Shown piece after piece: positions 7,362 to 16,686 of a stretch of DNA of 64,000 nucleotides (the first letter of the stretch is position 1; each line of letters starts with the position of its first letter). The notes beneath the pieces are model-generated. The model searched no databases. It was not told where the DNA came from and was given only the letters and a program-made list of their open reading frames with translations. The DNA is from Clostridia bacterium (GTDB taxonomy: Bacteria > Bacillota > Clostridia > Oscillospirales > Acutalibacteraceae), in assembly GCA_024404115.1 (NCBI GenBank), contig JAKSQM010000002.1, positions 124,001-188,000 of the forward strand, read 5' to 3'. The translations under genes were made by a program, and so were the position numbers.

Positions 7362-8927
7362 ATGGAACCTATGAACAAAAAGCAAAACGACAATGATGTT
7401 GACATTGACTCATTGCTTGCATATTACAAATCAGATGACTCAAAGCAAAAAAGCAATTTATCAGCCAACACCAGAAGAGCAGATAATAAAGCTAAAGCCG
7501 AACCGCTGTCAAGTTCCGCAGTGAAAGGCGTTAACGCCTCGCAGGATAGCAGACAGCCTCAGCAGAAGAAAAAGTTTGTTGTCAGAATTGACGATGATGA
7601 ATATAATTATTCAGGCAGTTCAAGTGCTAATAGCAGCCAGAAGCCTGCTGATAATTCATCAATTTATTTTTCAAATTATAAAGGCAGAAACGCAAGAGTT
7701 ACAACTAACAGCAGTAATTATTCAAGACCTGCATCTTCCAGCCAGCACAGACCGACTTCTTCATCACCTGCGAAAAAAACTACAGGTAAAAAGAAAGTTG
7801 GTAAAAACATCAAAACAGTCGGCGGCAGGTTTGCAACCGTACTTTTTGCCTGCATAATTCTTTTTACTTCTATTGCATCATATCTTTCTATTACAACTAT
7901 CAACGATATTCTTGCAATAACTGAATCTGATGATTCTATTGAAGTAAGAGTTTATAAACATAACTCAAAGGGCGAGGAAGACCTCACTGATGACCTTTCA
8001 TACAGCGAGATTATTGATATTCTTGCAGATAATAACCTTATAAGCAGAAAAGAAGTATGCAAGCTCTTTGCGAAATTCAGGCATTTTGATAACGAGGCTT
8101 ATAAATTCAAGCCAGGCGTTTATACATTTAAAAAGAGCATGGGCGTTGAGGGTATGCTTTATAAATGTCTTCAGCAGAACAAAACCGCAGAAACTGTTAC
8201 TGTCAGCTTCCCCGAAGGATGGACAATCACACAGATGTTTGAAAAGCTTGAAAAGAACAAGGTTTGCACTGCAAAATCACTTTATGCTGTTCTTGATGCT
8301 TATATGGAAACTCACAGTGATGACTATGACTTCCTTAAAAATGTTCCGCAGGACGAAAAGAGATATCAGGTTTTTGAGGGTTATCTCTTCCCCGATACCT
8401 ACGATTTCTATGTTGAGTCTGACCCCAACTTCGTTATAGACAAGTTGTTCAACTCATTTAATTCTCATTGGAACCCCGAATGTCAGGCACAGGCACAGAA
8501 GCTTGGATATACAATGGATCAGATTATGATTATTGCATCCATCATTCAGAAAGAAGCTGCCAACAGCTCACAGATGAAAGATGTATCTTCTGTACTTCAT
8601 AACCGACTTAAAAACTCAGTTAACTATCCGTCAATCGGATGTGATTCAACTTACGATTATATTTCAAACTACTTTGATGCCGCAAACTTCGCAGTATCTC
8701 AGAAAGCGTATTATATCAGCGTTTATAAAACAGATACTAACAGAGGCTTGCCGCCAGGACCAATTTGTAACCCAGGTCTTGATGCTATTGAAGCAGCTCT
8801 TTTCCCGACAAGCACAAACTACTATTTCTTCCAGCATGATAAGTTCGGAAAGATTTACCTTGCAGGCACAAAGAGCCAGTTCGATTATGATTACAGCGTA
8901 GTTCAGAGAGTAAATAACAGTGATTGA
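7362..8927 (+). CDS. mltG: Endolytic murein transglycosylase MltG (YceG-like)
   Basis: A 521-residue membrane enzyme that cleaves nascent peptidoglycan strands. The first ~150 residues are polar, Ser/Asn/Lys-rich and probably disordered in the cytoplasm, unusually long for the family. A single membrane helix lies at about 157-180, then the extracellular YceG domain with the catalytic glutamate at residue 398 in IIASIIQKEAAN, followed by SVLHNRL and the RGLPPGPICNPG motif. A strong AAAGGAGG site precedes the ATG. The stop overlaps the start region of the U32 gene. The order mltG then U32 peptidase recalls yrrL-yrrN/yrrO of Bacillus. Confidence 0.95.
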   Translation: MEPMNKKQNDNDVDIDSLLAYYKSDDSKQKSNLSANTRRADNKAKAEPLSSSAVKGVNASQDSRQPQQKKKFVVRIDDDEYNYSGSSSANSSQKPADNSSIYFSNYKGRNARVTTNSSNYSRPASSSQHRPTSSSPAKKTTGKKKVGKNIKTVGGRFATVLFACIILFTSIASYLSITTINDILAITESDDSIEVRVYKHNSKGEEDLTDDLSYSEIIDILADNNLISRKEVCKLFAKFRHFDNEAYKFKPGVYTFKKSMGVEGMLYKCLQQNKTAETVTVSFPEGWTITQMFEKLEKNKVCTAKSLYAVLDAYMETHSDDYDFLKNVPQDEKRYQVFEGYLFPDTYDFYVESDPNFVIDKLFNSFNSHWNPECQAQAQKLGYTMDQIMIIASIIQKEAANSSQMKDVSSVLHNRLKNSVNYPSIGCDSTYDYISNYFDAANFAVSQKAYYISVYKTDTNRGLPPGPICNPGLDAIEAALFPTSTNYYFFQHDKFGKIYLAGTKSQFDYDYSVVQRVNNSD

Positions 8928-8928
8928 T

Positions 8929-10164
8929 ATGAATGAATTTATAAACGCCCCGGAGCTTCTTGCTCCTGCAGGGGACAGAGAAAGATTTGACAAGGCACTG
9001 TATTTCGGTGCAGATGCCATATATGTTGGCGGTGCGGAGTTTGGTATGAGAACCGCACCAACCAACTTCTCTTTTGAGGAGTTGACAGATGCTGTTCAGG
9101 CAGCACACAAAAAGAATGTTAAGGTTTATCTTACCTGCAATACTGTTCCGAGAAATAATGAGCTTGACAGGCTTCCATCATTCATTGCAAAGGCAAGGGA
9201 TGCACAGGTTGACGCACTTATTATTTCAGACCTTGGAACAATGCGAACAGCTAAAAAGGTTGCACCCGATGTTGATATTCATGTTTCAACACAGGCAGGT
9301 ATCACAAACTACGAAACAGCCAATGTTTTCTATGACCTTGGCGCAAAAAGAATTGTAACCGCAAGAGAGCTTTCCTTAGATGATATTGCAGAAATGAGAG
9401 CAAAAATTCCCATGGATATGGAAATTGAGTGCTTTGTTCACGGTGCAATGTGTATGTCGTTCTCTGGCAGATGCCTTATTTCAAATTATCTTGCAGGTCG
9501 AGATGCCAACAGAGGCGATTGCGCTCAGCCTTGCAGATGGAAATATCACCTTATGGAAGAAACAAGACCAGGCGAATATTTCCCCATTATTGAGGATGAC
9601 AACGGCACATACCTGATGAATTCAAGAGATATGTGCATGATTGAGCATATACCTGAGCTTATAAGTGCTGGTATTTCATCTTTTAAAATCGAGGGCAGAG
9701 CAAAGTCCGCCTATTACACAGCTGTTATCACCAACGCTTACAGAGCGGCAATTGACGCATTTATGAAATGCGAAAATAAATCTGATTTCGTTCTTCCTCA
9801 GTGGATTTCAGAGGAAGTCAGAAAGGTCAGCTATCGCCAGTATTGTACAGGCTTTTATTATGGCAGACCGCAGGATAATGCAGAGATGTATTATGAAGGT
9901 GGCTATCGCCGTGAATGGAATGTTGTTGCCGAGGTTATTAAAACCGAAAACGGCAGATTATACGGCTTCCAGCGCAACAGATTTTTTGATGGCGACGAAC
10001 TTGAGGTTATGCAAAAAGGTGCTGAGCCTTTCACAGTTAAAGTCAGCGATTTAAGAGATTCAAAGGATGAGCCGATTGAAAATGCGCCGCATCCGATGAT
10101 GAATTTCTCTTTTAAATGTGATAATATTATTTCTGACGGAGCAATTCTTCGCAAGAAAATGTAA
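8929..10164 (+). CDS. U32 family peptidase (TrhP/YrrO-like, tRNA hydroxylation type)
   Basis: A 411-residue protein of the U32 family, whose members include collagenase-like proteins and the prephenate-dependent tRNA U34 hydroxylation proteins. The U32 signature is present as ECFVHGAMCMSFSGRCLIS, and conserved cysteines continue in GDCAQPCRW, consistent with an iron-sulfur or metal site. It opens with ELLAPAGD. The start is either GTG 8920 (inside mltG) or ATG 8929; I prefer the ATG, translated by coupling since no clear Shine-Dalgarno is seen. The MltG neighbour supports a housekeeping tRNA-modification role over secreted proteolysis; there is no signal peptide. Confidence 0.88.
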   Translation: MNEFINAPELLAPAGDRERFDKALYFGADAIYVGGAEFGMRTAPTNFSFEELTDAVQAAHKKNVKVYLTCNTVPRNNELDRLPSFIAKARDAQVDALIISDLGTMRTAKKVAPDVDIHVSTQAGITNYETANVFYDLGAKRIVTARELSLDDIAEMRAKIPMDMEIECFVHGAMCMSFSGRCLISNYLAGRDANRGDCAQPCRWKYHLMEETRPGEYFPIIEDDNGTYLMNSRDMCMIEHIPELISAGISSFKIEGRAKSAYYTAVITNAYRAAIDAFMKCENKSDFVLPQWISEEVRKVSYRQYCTGFYYGRPQDNAEMYYEGGYRREWNVVAEVIKTENGRLYGFQRNRFFDGDELEVMQKGAEPFTVKVSDLRDSKDEPIENAPHPMMNFSFKCDNIISDGAILRKKM

Positions 10165-10187
10165 ATTGATACAAGGGAGGTAATGTG

Positions 10188-12530
10188 ATGGCAACAAAGA
10201 AAAAGAAGAAAAGAAAGTTTAAAAACGGCATTTCCAACACTTTTGCTGTTCTGATTTCTATAATGGCTGTCTGCTTTTTTACAATGGTTATCGTTGTGGG
10301 CTTTATAGGCATCAATGCAATAGCTGCTATTAACGGCGATGCGGCAATTTCTCTTTCAAGTATCAAAAGCAGTCTTAACCAGACTACATTTCTTTATGCT
10401 ACTGACTCTGACGGTGAAACTGTTGAGCTTGCCCGACTTCACGGAACAGAAAACCGTGTCTGGGTTAACCTTGAAGATATTCCAGAGGATGTTCAGCATG
10501 CATTCGTTGCACTTGAGGATAAAACATTTTATAAGCACAACGGTGTTAACTGGAAGCGTACAGTTGGCGTTGCTTTGAAAAACAACAGTCAGGGCGGTTC
10601 TACAATTACACAGCAGCTTATTAAAAACATAACTGGTAACAACGAAACAACTTATGTTCGTAAATACCACGAAATTCTCACTGCTCTCAACATTGAAAAG
10701 GCATATGCAAAAGAAGGATATGAGCCAAAGGACGAAATCCTTGAAGCATACCTTAACACAATTTATCTTGGTCATGGCTGTTACGGAGTTCAGACAGCGG
10801 CAGAGAGCTATTACGGCAAAAATCTTGAGGATCTTAATCTTGCAGAGATTGCCGCTCTTGCTTCAACAACCAAGAACCCATATGCGCTTGACCCGATGTA
10901 TCACAGAGAAGACAATAAAGTCAGAAGAGATTATTGTCTTAAATGTATGCTTGATCAGGGCTATATTTCAGAAGACGAATATAAAGAGGCTCTTAACACT
11001 GAGCTTGTTCTTGTAACTGATGATAATTATCAGGGTAGTCAGGTTAAGAAAGAAGAAGAGAAAAAGGAAGAGGAAACAAAGGTACAGGGTTACTATGTTG
11101 ACTTTGTTATAAATCAGGTAATCAGCGACCTTATGGAAACTCAGAATTGCTCAAGAATCGAAGCTTCCAACATCATTTACGGTGGTGGACTTCAGATTTA
11201 CACAGCAGTTGACCTTGAAGTTCAGGAAATCCTTGAAGATGTTTATGTGAATCGTATTGGATTTATTGATAAGAAAAAGGCACAGTCTTCAATGACTATT
11301 ATGGATTATCAGGGCAGAGTTGTTGGCATCATCGGCGGAGCTGGCGTTAAAGAGGGTGCTCGAAGCCTTAACAGAGCTACAGACTCTCCAAGACCTCCAG
11401 GATCTTCAATCAAACCCCTCTCAGCTTATGCTCCTGCAATGCATGAGGGTAAGATTTATTGGTCATCTATGATTGCTGATAAAACCTGCACAACTGTAAA
11501 TGGTAAACCGTGGCCTAAAAACTATAATGGCGATTACGGTAGCGGTGCAAATATATCTGTTCAGGTAGCTCTTGCACGCTCGCTTAATACAATTCCAGCA
11601 AGTATCATTTACAATCCAACTAACTATGATATGGCCCTTGGTCAACAGAACTCATATAAATATCTTACTGATAAGCTTCATATTTCAACATTGAATGAAG
11701 AGAACGGTGATAACGGTGTTCAGCGTCTTGCAATCGGTGCTTTCTCTTATGGTGTAACTTCGCTTGAACTTACTGCTGCATATTGCACACTCGGCAATGG
11801 TGGAAAATATTATAAGCCATATTCATATTATAAAGTTCTTGATTCAAGCGGTGAAGTTGTTCTTGATAACACGCATAATCAGGGTGAACAGGTTTTCTCA
11901 GCAGGTACAGCAGATGTTATGCGTGAAATGATGAAAACTGTTATCACTTCATCAATCGGTACTGGTTATGGTTACGGTGTTGACAGATTTGAAACATTTG
12001 CAAAAACAGGTACTACCGACGATTACAAAGATAAATGGTTTGCTGGCGGTACATCACAGTATTTTGCATCTGTATGGTATGGATATGACCAGCCAGAGCG
12101 AATTTATTGCGCTTCAACAGTTAATCCTGCTGGTGAAATTTTTAAGGTTGTAATGAATCGTGTTCATAAGAATCTTTCACCTAAAGAGATGGAAAAACAC
12201 AGTGATATTATTCAGAAGTATTACTGCCCATACTGTGGAAAGCTTACAAATTACAGCAGCGGTTCAGCATATCTCGGTTGGTTTGACCCAGATAATCTCC
12301 CTTCATACTGTGTAGGCAGCCACTATTCATCATATTCAGGCGGCGGTACAACCAGCGGCTACACAGGTGGCGGAACCACAGGCGGTGCTGGCACAGGCAC
12401 AACAACAGGCGGAACAACAACTGGTGGCGGTACATCCACAGGTGGTGGTACTGGTGCTGGCACAACAACAGGCGGCGGTACTCCAACTGGTGGCGGCGAC
12501 GCTGGCGGTGGCGCAGAGGCTGCGGAATAA
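10188..12530 (+). CDS. Class A penicillin-binding protein (PBP1A-type) with Gly/Thr-rich tail
   Basis: A 780-residue bifunctional peptidoglycan synthase. A Lys/Arg-rich cytoplasmic start is followed by one membrane helix (about residues 19-45), the GT51 transglycosylase domain (EDKTFYKHNGVN, GGSTITQQLIKN, KDEILEAYLNTIYLG) and the transpeptidase domain with SXXK as GSSIKPLS, SLN, and KTGTT. After the catalytic domain comes a CPYCGK segment with a further Cys some 30 residues on, then a roughly 65-residue tail of Gly, Thr and Ser. The ATG at 10188 is preferred over GTG 10185 given AGGGAGG 7 nt upstream. The 3' end nearly touches ruvX. Confidence 0.95.
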   Translation: MATKKKKKRKFKNGISNTFAVLISIMAVCFFTMVIVVGFIGINAIAAINGDAAISLSSIKSSLNQTTFLYATDSDGETVELARLHGTENRVWVNLEDIPEDVQHAFVALEDKTFYKHNGVNWKRTVGVALKNNSQGGSTITQQLIKNITGNNETTYVRKYHEILTALNIEKAYAKEGYEPKDEILEAYLNTIYLGHGCYGVQTAAESYYGKNLEDLNLAEIAALASTTKNPYALDPMYHREDNKVRRDYCLKCMLDQGYISEDEYKEALNTELVLVTDDNYQGSQVKKEEEKKEEETKVQGYYVDFVINQVISDLMETQNCSRIEASNIIYGGGLQIYTAVDLEVQEILEDVYVNRIGFIDKKKAQSSMTIMDYQGRVVGIIGGAGVKEGARSLNRATDSPRPPGSSIKPLSAYAPAMHEGKIYWSSMIADKTCTTVNGKPWPKNYNGDYGSGANISVQVALARSLNTIPASIIYNPTNYDMALGQQNSYKYLTDKLHISTLNEENGDNGVQRLAIGAFSYGVTSLELTAAYCTLGNGGKYYKPYSYYKVLDSSGEVVLDNTHNQGEQVFSAGTADVMREMMKTVITSSIGTGYGYGVDRFETFAKTGTTDDYKDKWFAGGTSQYFASVWYGYDQPERIYCASTVNPAGEIFKVVMNRVHKNLSPKEMEKHSDIIQKYYCPYCGKLTNYSSGSAYLGWFDPDNLPSYCVGSHYSSYSGGGTTSGYTGGGTTGGAGTGTTTGGTTTGGGTSTGGGTGAGTTTGGGTPTGGGDAGGGAEAAE
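12342..12520 (+). repeat. Low-complexity Gly/Thr codon repeat encoding the PBP tail
   Basis: Degenerate repeats of GGC/GGT and ACA codons encode blocks such as GGGTTGGAG and TTGGGTSTGGG at the extracellular C-terminus of the PBP; prone to length variation. Confidence 0.75.
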
Positions 12531-12531
12531 T

Positions 12532-12948
12532 ATGATTATTTTATCAATTGACTACGGTGATGCAAGAACAGGCGTTGCAATATGCGATTCCCTTGAATTT
12601 CTTGCTTCACCTGTTGAAGTAATACATCAAAGCTATGAGCCAAAGGTGCTTAACCGAATTGATGAGCTTTGCAAAAAGCACAAACCACAGCAGATTGTTG
12701 TTGGACTTCCCAAAAATATGGACTCTTCCATTGGCGAAAGGGCGCAGAAATGTATTGATTTTGCCGATAAAGTAAGAGAGATTACAGGCATTGACACCGT
12801 AATGTGGGATGAAAGACTTACAACTGTTGAGGCTCATAATTACCTTAATAACACAAACACGAGAGGGCAGAAGCGCAAGAATGTTGTTGATGCTGTTGCC
12901 GCAACAATTATTTTGCAAGATTACCTCGACTACAGAAAAAAACATTAA
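12532..12948 (+). CDS. ruvX: Putative pre-16S rRNA nuclease / Holliday junction resolvase RuvX (YqgF)
   Basis: A 138-residue RNase H-fold nuclease, standard length. Motifs: SIDYGDARTGVAI at the N-terminus, VVGLPKNMDSSIGERAQ, the DERLTT motif, and the final DAVAATIIL with acidic Asp. The ATG is 2 nt after the PBP stop; the longer upstream open frame just runs through the PBP tail out of frame. In Bacillus the same gene (yrrK) lies beside mltG, so the neighbourhood is conserved. Family members process the 5' end of 16S rRNA; Holliday junction cleavage is less certain. Confidence 0.93.
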   Translation: MIILSIDYGDARTGVAICDSLEFLASPVEVIHQSYEPKVLNRIDELCKKHKPQQIVVGLPKNMDSSIGERAQKCIDFADKVREITGIDTVMWDERLTTVEAHNYLNNTNTRGQKRKNVVDAVAATIILQDYLDYRKKH

Positions 12949-12952
12949 AAAG

Positions 12953-12991
12953 AAAGGATTGCCGCATTTTCAGATGCTTCAATCCTTTTTT
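12953..12991 (+). terminator. Terminator after ruvX
   Basis: A 9-bp stem AAAGGATTG/CAATCCTTT (12953-12961 with 12980-12988) with an inner GCAT/ATGC pairing, followed by a T run. It overlaps the 3' end of the opposite-strand permease gene. Confidence 0.8.
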
Positions 12992-13341
12992 GATTTTTGC
13001 AATAATTCTCTGATTCCCATTATAATCAGCATTATGCCAAATATTTTTGAAAGTATATTTCCCGAAATAACCGTTGTAAGATAAAGCCCGACCGCAACAC
13101 CAGGCAGGGCAGAAAGCAAAAAGGGGAGTGTCCTTTTAAATTCAATCAGCTTATTTTTGGTGTGAATTATCAAAGCAGTTATGGCTGACGGAATAAAAAA
13201 TATAAGATTCATTCCCTGAGAGGGGAGTTGCTGGAATTTTAATACCTGCGTGAGGTAAATAATAAGTATTCCGCCTCCGCCAAATCCCATTGCACCAAGG
13301 ATGCCAGCTCCAAAAGATGCAATTATATTCCAGATTGTCAT
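12979..13341 (-). CDS. TSUP-family half permease (TauE/SafE-like), second of a pair
   Basis: A 120-residue integral membrane protein with about four hydrophobic helices, the size of one half of a TauE/SafE (TSUP) anion exporter. It begins with IIASFGAGILGAMGFGGGGI, the glycine-rich first-helix motif of the family. Its start overlaps the stop of the companion half by 4 nt, so the two are translationally coupled and probably assemble into one transporter. Substrate (sulfite, sulfoacetate or another organic anion) is unknown. Confidence 0.82.
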   Translation of the reverse strand: MTIWNIIASFGAGILGAMGFGGGGILIIYLTQVLKFQQLPSQGMNLIFFIPSAITALIIHTKNKLIEFKRTLPFLLSALPGVAVGLYLTTVISGNILSKIFGIMLIIMGIRELLQKSKKD

Positions 13342-13688
13342 CTCAGCACCATCCTTATTCCTGCCCAGATGATAAACACGGCAAAGATTTTCTTTAAGAT
13401 TTTTTGCGGAATTTTAGGCAATAATATTCCGCCAGCAATTGCTCCTGCAATTCCACCTGGCAAAAAAATCAGCGTATCTTTTACGCTTGCGAATCCGTTT
13501 ATATGATAAAATATTGCGCTGATTATGCTAAGGGGAAGAATCACAGCAATAGCATTTGCGTGGGCCTTGTTTTGCTCCATGCCGTCTTTTTTCAATGCGG
13601 CAACGGTTATTATTCCACCGCAGGCACCAATGAGGGAATTTATCAATCCAATCAAAAAGCCAGTAATATATTTGTTCCTATTTTTCAT
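13338..13688 (-). CDS. TSUP-family half permease (TauE/SafE-like), first of a pair
   Basis: A 116-residue membrane protein with about four helices. ITGFLIGLINSLIGACGGIITVAAL is the repeat motif found once in each half of full-length TauE permeases (shown here in part: GLINSLIGACGG). With the downstream partner it reconstitutes a roughly 236-residue, eight-helix transporter. No stop-codon damage or frameshift is evident between them because each has its own start; the split looks functional. Confidence 0.8.
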   Translation of the reverse strand: MKNRNKYITGFLIGLINSLIGACGGIITVAALKKDGMEQNKAHANAIAVILPLSIISAIFYHINGFASVKDTLIFLPGGIAGAIAGGILLPKIPQKILKKIFAVFIIWAGIRMVLR

Positions 13689-13731
13689 AGATATATCATT
13701 CCTGCATAATAGTTAATGTGGGGTGATAAAA

Positions 13732-14478
13732 TTGAAATTTAAAAAAAATCTGAAAACAGCCGTTGTGGCAGTTATATTGGTGTTTATTATTCTTCTCATT
13801 ATATTTGCGATTTATGCAAAGTATAAAAATGATGCCATAGGTGTTTTTACGCAAAATCCTTTGAAGCAGACAGTTATTGTTGATGCAGGTCATGGCGGGG
13901 CAGACGGCGGCGCAATTGGTGTTGATGGCACAATCGAGAAAGAAATTAACCTGCAAATTGCAAATAAGCTTCGTTGTATCTTGCAATTATACGGCTATAA
14001 TGTTATTATGACAAGGGATGACGATGATTCCATTCACGATGAGAGTGCAAAAACGATCCGTCAGAAAAAGGTTTCAGACATTCATAATCGTGAAAAAATT
14101 ATTATTGAAAACCCCGATGCAGTTTTTATCAGCATTCACCAAAATAAATATTCAGATGCTTCTGTGCATGGAACGCAGGTTTTTTATTCAAAAAATAATC
14201 CGCTGAGTCCTTCTCTTGCGCAGAATGTTCAGAATTCAATTGTTGATAACCTGCAAAAGGATAATTATAAAAAAATAAAGAAGTCGGGTACAGAAATTTA
14301 CCTGCTTTATCATTCGCAGATTCCGTCAATTATGGTGGAATGTGGCTTTGTTTCAAACAGCAACGATCTTTCTGATTTAAAAGACGGAGAATATCAATTA
14401 AAGCTTGCCGAATCAATTGCGGACGGCATATTAAATTATTATAAAGAACAGGATGAAAACAATGGCAGCAAAGGATAA
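13732..14478 (+). CDS. cwlD: N-acetylmuramoyl-L-alanine amidase, CwlD type
   Basis: A 248-residue zinc amidase with an N-terminal membrane helix (about residues 8-28) and an Amidase_3 domain: VDAGHGGADGGA (His ligand), the Glu ligand in EKEINLQ, SIHQN (second His), and VECGF with the catalytic Glu. SIHQN and the size fit CwlD, which with PdaA makes muramic lactam in the spore cortex. The TTG at 13732 is chosen: GGGGTG lies 6 nt upstream, the same spacing seen in several other genes here. The 3' end overlaps radA by 17 nt. Confidence 0.88.
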   Translation: MKFKKNLKTAVVAVILVFIILLIIFAIYAKYKNDAIGVFTQNPLKQTVIVDAGHGGADGGAIGVDGTIEKEINLQIANKLRCILQLYGYNVIMTRDDDDSIHDESAKTIRQKKVSDIHNREKIIIENPDAVFISIHQNKYSDASVHGTQVFYSKNNPLSPSLAQNVQNSIVDNLQKDNYKKIKKSGTEIYLLYHSQIPSIMVECGFVSNSNDLSDLKDGEYQLKLAESIADGILNYYKEQDENNGSKG

Positions 14479-15832
14479 GTCAATATTTGTCTGCTCTGAA
14501 TGCGGATACGAAAGTGCAAAATGGTATGGTCAGTGCCCTGGGTGCAACTCATGGAACACAATGGCTGAAGAGGTGAAAACTGTTTCATTTTCAAAGAAAA
14601 CAGGTACTTCTTCTGCAAAAAGGCTGACCGCTCATAAGCTTACAAATATCACAACTGACGAAGAAATCCGTTACAAAACTGGACTAAATGAGCTTGACAG
14701 AGTTCTCGGTGGCGGTCTTGTTAAAGGCTCGCTTGTTTTGCTCAGCGGCGACCCTGGCATAGGCAAATCAACAATTTTGCTTCAGATTTGTCAGTTTATC
14801 GGCAAAAATCTCAGTATTCTTTATGTATCAGGCGAGGAATCTGCCAATCAGATTAAGCTGAGAGCCGACAGACTTGGTGTTTATACAGATAATCTTGAGG
14901 TTTTGTGCGATTCTGACATGGAGAGTATCTGCGAATATATCAAAACAGAAAGACCGAGCCTTGTTATAATCGACTCAATTCAGACCGTGGGCATACAGGG
15001 GCTTTCAAGCTCCACTGGCAGCGTAACGCAGGTTAGAGAATGCACAAATCTGCTTATGGTAACAGTGAAATCTCTTGATATTCCTGCTATTATCGTTGGT
15101 CATGTAAATAAAGACGGCAATATCGCAGGTCCCAAGGTACTTGAACACATTGTTGACGCTGTTTTATATTTTGAGGGCGAAAAGAATATGTCCTACAGAA
15201 TTTTGCGTGCCGTTAAAAATCGTTTTGGCTCAACAAACGAAATCGGTGTTTTTGAAATGCTCGATACTGGTCTTGCTGATGTTGAAAATCCGTCGATGAT
15301 GCTAATTTCCGGTAGACCGAAAAACACATCAGGCTCTTGCGTTGCCTGCGTTATGGAGGGCTCACGACCAATCCTCGCAGAGGTGCAATCCCTTGTTGCC
15401 ACCACCAATTTTGGTAACCCACGAAGAATGACAAATGGATTTGACTATAACAGGCTTTCCATGCTCCTTGCTGTCCTTGAAAAAAGGGGAGGCTATTTCT
15501 TTGGAAACACCGACACTTATGTAAATGTTGCAGGCGGATTGAAAATTGATGAGCCTGCGTCTGACCTGCCGATTTCAATTGCGCTGGTTTCAAGCCTTAA
15601 AGATGTTCCTGTTGATGAGGATGTTATTGCTTTTGGCGAGGTTGGACTTGGCGGCGAAATCAGAGCTGTAAGCAACTGTGAGCAGAGAATAAAAGAAGCG
15701 GCTCGCCTTGGTTTTAAGAAGTGCATTATTCCGTATCACAATTTTAAAAATCTAACCGCATCTGCAAAAAACACTAAAATAGAGATTGTCCCTGCAAGAA
15801 CTATCAGAGCGGCCTGCGACGCAGCATTGTAA
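14462..15832 (+). CDS. radA: DNA repair protein RadA/Sms
   Basis: A 456-residue RecA-like branch-migration ATPase. It shows an N-terminal zinc finger (CSECGYESAKWYGQCPGC, residues about 9-26), Walker A GDPGIGKST, Walker B LVIIDSIQT, the RadA-specific KNRFGS motif, and a C-terminal Lon-like domain. The ATG at 14462 has AGGA 8 nt upstream; an ATG nine bases earlier is part of that site. It overlaps cwlD and leads into the DUF6873 gene 16 nt later. Confidence 0.96.
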   Translation: MAAKDKSIFVCSECGYESAKWYGQCPGCNSWNTMAEEVKTVSFSKKTGTSSAKRLTAHKLTNITTDEEIRYKTGLNELDRVLGGGLVKGSLVLLSGDPGIGKSTILLQICQFIGKNLSILYVSGEESANQIKLRADRLGVYTDNLEVLCDSDMESICEYIKTERPSLVIIDSIQTVGIQGLSSSTGSVTQVRECTNLLMVTVKSLDIPAIIVGHVNKDGNIAGPKVLEHIVDAVLYFEGEKNMSYRILRAVKNRFGSTNEIGVFEMLDTGLADVENPSMMLISGRPKNTSGSCVACVMEGSRPILAEVQSLVATTNFGNPRRMTNGFDYNRLSMLLAVLEKRGGYFFGNTDTYVNVAGGLKIDEPASDLPISIALVSSLKDVPVDEDVIAFGEVGLGGEIRAVSNCEQRIKEAARLGFKKCIIPYHNFKNLTASAKNTKIEIVPARTIRAACDAAL

Positions 15833-15848
15833 CAGGGGAGTGGTGCAG

Positions 15849-16601
15849 ATGATACAACCGCTTCAAATGCCCAATTTGCCGCAGAGTAGAGTTCGTCATG
15901 TGGCAGTGAGTGATTTCAGTGAACTTTTATTGTCAAAGTTATCTGAATTAAAAATCGAGCCGATTATAACAATAAATTCCGCAAATCTTGATGAAAAGAT
16001 AAATTATCACACTGATATGCTGATGCTGAATTTATCAAAAGGTGTGATTTTAGCGGATAAAAGTCAGAAAGATAATTTTGTGAAACTTTTAACAATAGGG
16101 TATAAGTACAGTGAATTTAATTCACAAATCAAATCGCCATATCCAAACGATTCGCTTTTAAATGTTGTTTTTATGGGTGATAAGCTAATATGTAATCCCA
16201 AAACAATTGATAATTCAATCATAAGTTACGCAAAACAAGCTGACATCAAAATTATTCCTGTTAATCAAGGATACACAAAATGCTCGGTTTGCGTTTTGAA
16301 TGACAATGCAATTATTACCGATGATGAATCAATACACACAGCCTGTGAGAATTTTAAGATTGACTCGTTGCTGATTTCCAAAGGCTCAGTTAAGCTGAAA
16401 GGATTTAATTACGGCTTTATTGGTGGCTGCACAGGTTTGATTGATAAAAATAAATTGCTGTTTAACGGTGATATAAACTGTCATAAGGATTGCAATAAGA
16501 TGCTTGATTTTCTCAAAAAACACTGCATAAAGCCTGTTATTATTGAAAATCAGCCATTGTGCGATATTGGCAGTATTATCCCGCTTACAGAAGAAATATA
16601 G
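15849..16601 (+). CDS. DUF6873-like protein of the guanidine-modifying-enzyme (GME) fold
   Basis: A 250-residue soluble protein that resembles the Clostridia DUF6873 GME-fold family (arginine deiminase/amidinotransferase superfamily). Possible active-site features are HTDMLML, NQGYTKCSVCVL and the late GGCTGLIDKNKLLFNGD. The assignment is from memory of the family motifs and not from a search. AGGGGAG precedes the ATG. It is co-directional with radA (16-nt gap) and ends at a hairpin terminator. No substrate can be proposed beyond an arginine- or guanidine-like compound. Confidence 0.6.
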   Translation: MIQPLQMPNLPQSRVRHVAVSDFSELLLSKLSELKIEPIITINSANLDEKINYHTDMLMLNLSKGVILADKSQKDNFVKLLTIGYKYSEFNSQIKSPYPNDSLLNVVFMGDKLICNPKTIDNSIISYAKQADIKIIPVNQGYTKCSVCVLNDNAIITDDESIHTACENFKIDSLLISKGSVKLKGFNYGFIGGCTGLIDKNKLLFNGDINCHKDCNKMLDFLKKHCIKPVIIENQPLCDIGSIIPLTEEI

Positions 16602-16686
16602 CGATTTTTGCTTATTTTCCCTCCCCTAAATTATACAAAATTTTTATTTTGTATAATTTTAGATAAATAAAAATATGATACTTTTC

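Noticed and set aside
12336-12520. Tandem repeat array or CRISPR-like element
   Set aside because: The repeats are in-frame Gly/Thr codons of the PBP tail without regular spacers.
12367-12531. N-terminal extension of ruvX
   Set aside because: It reads out of frame through the PBP Gly/Thr tail; the ATG at 12532 gives the canonical RuvX N-terminus and normal length.
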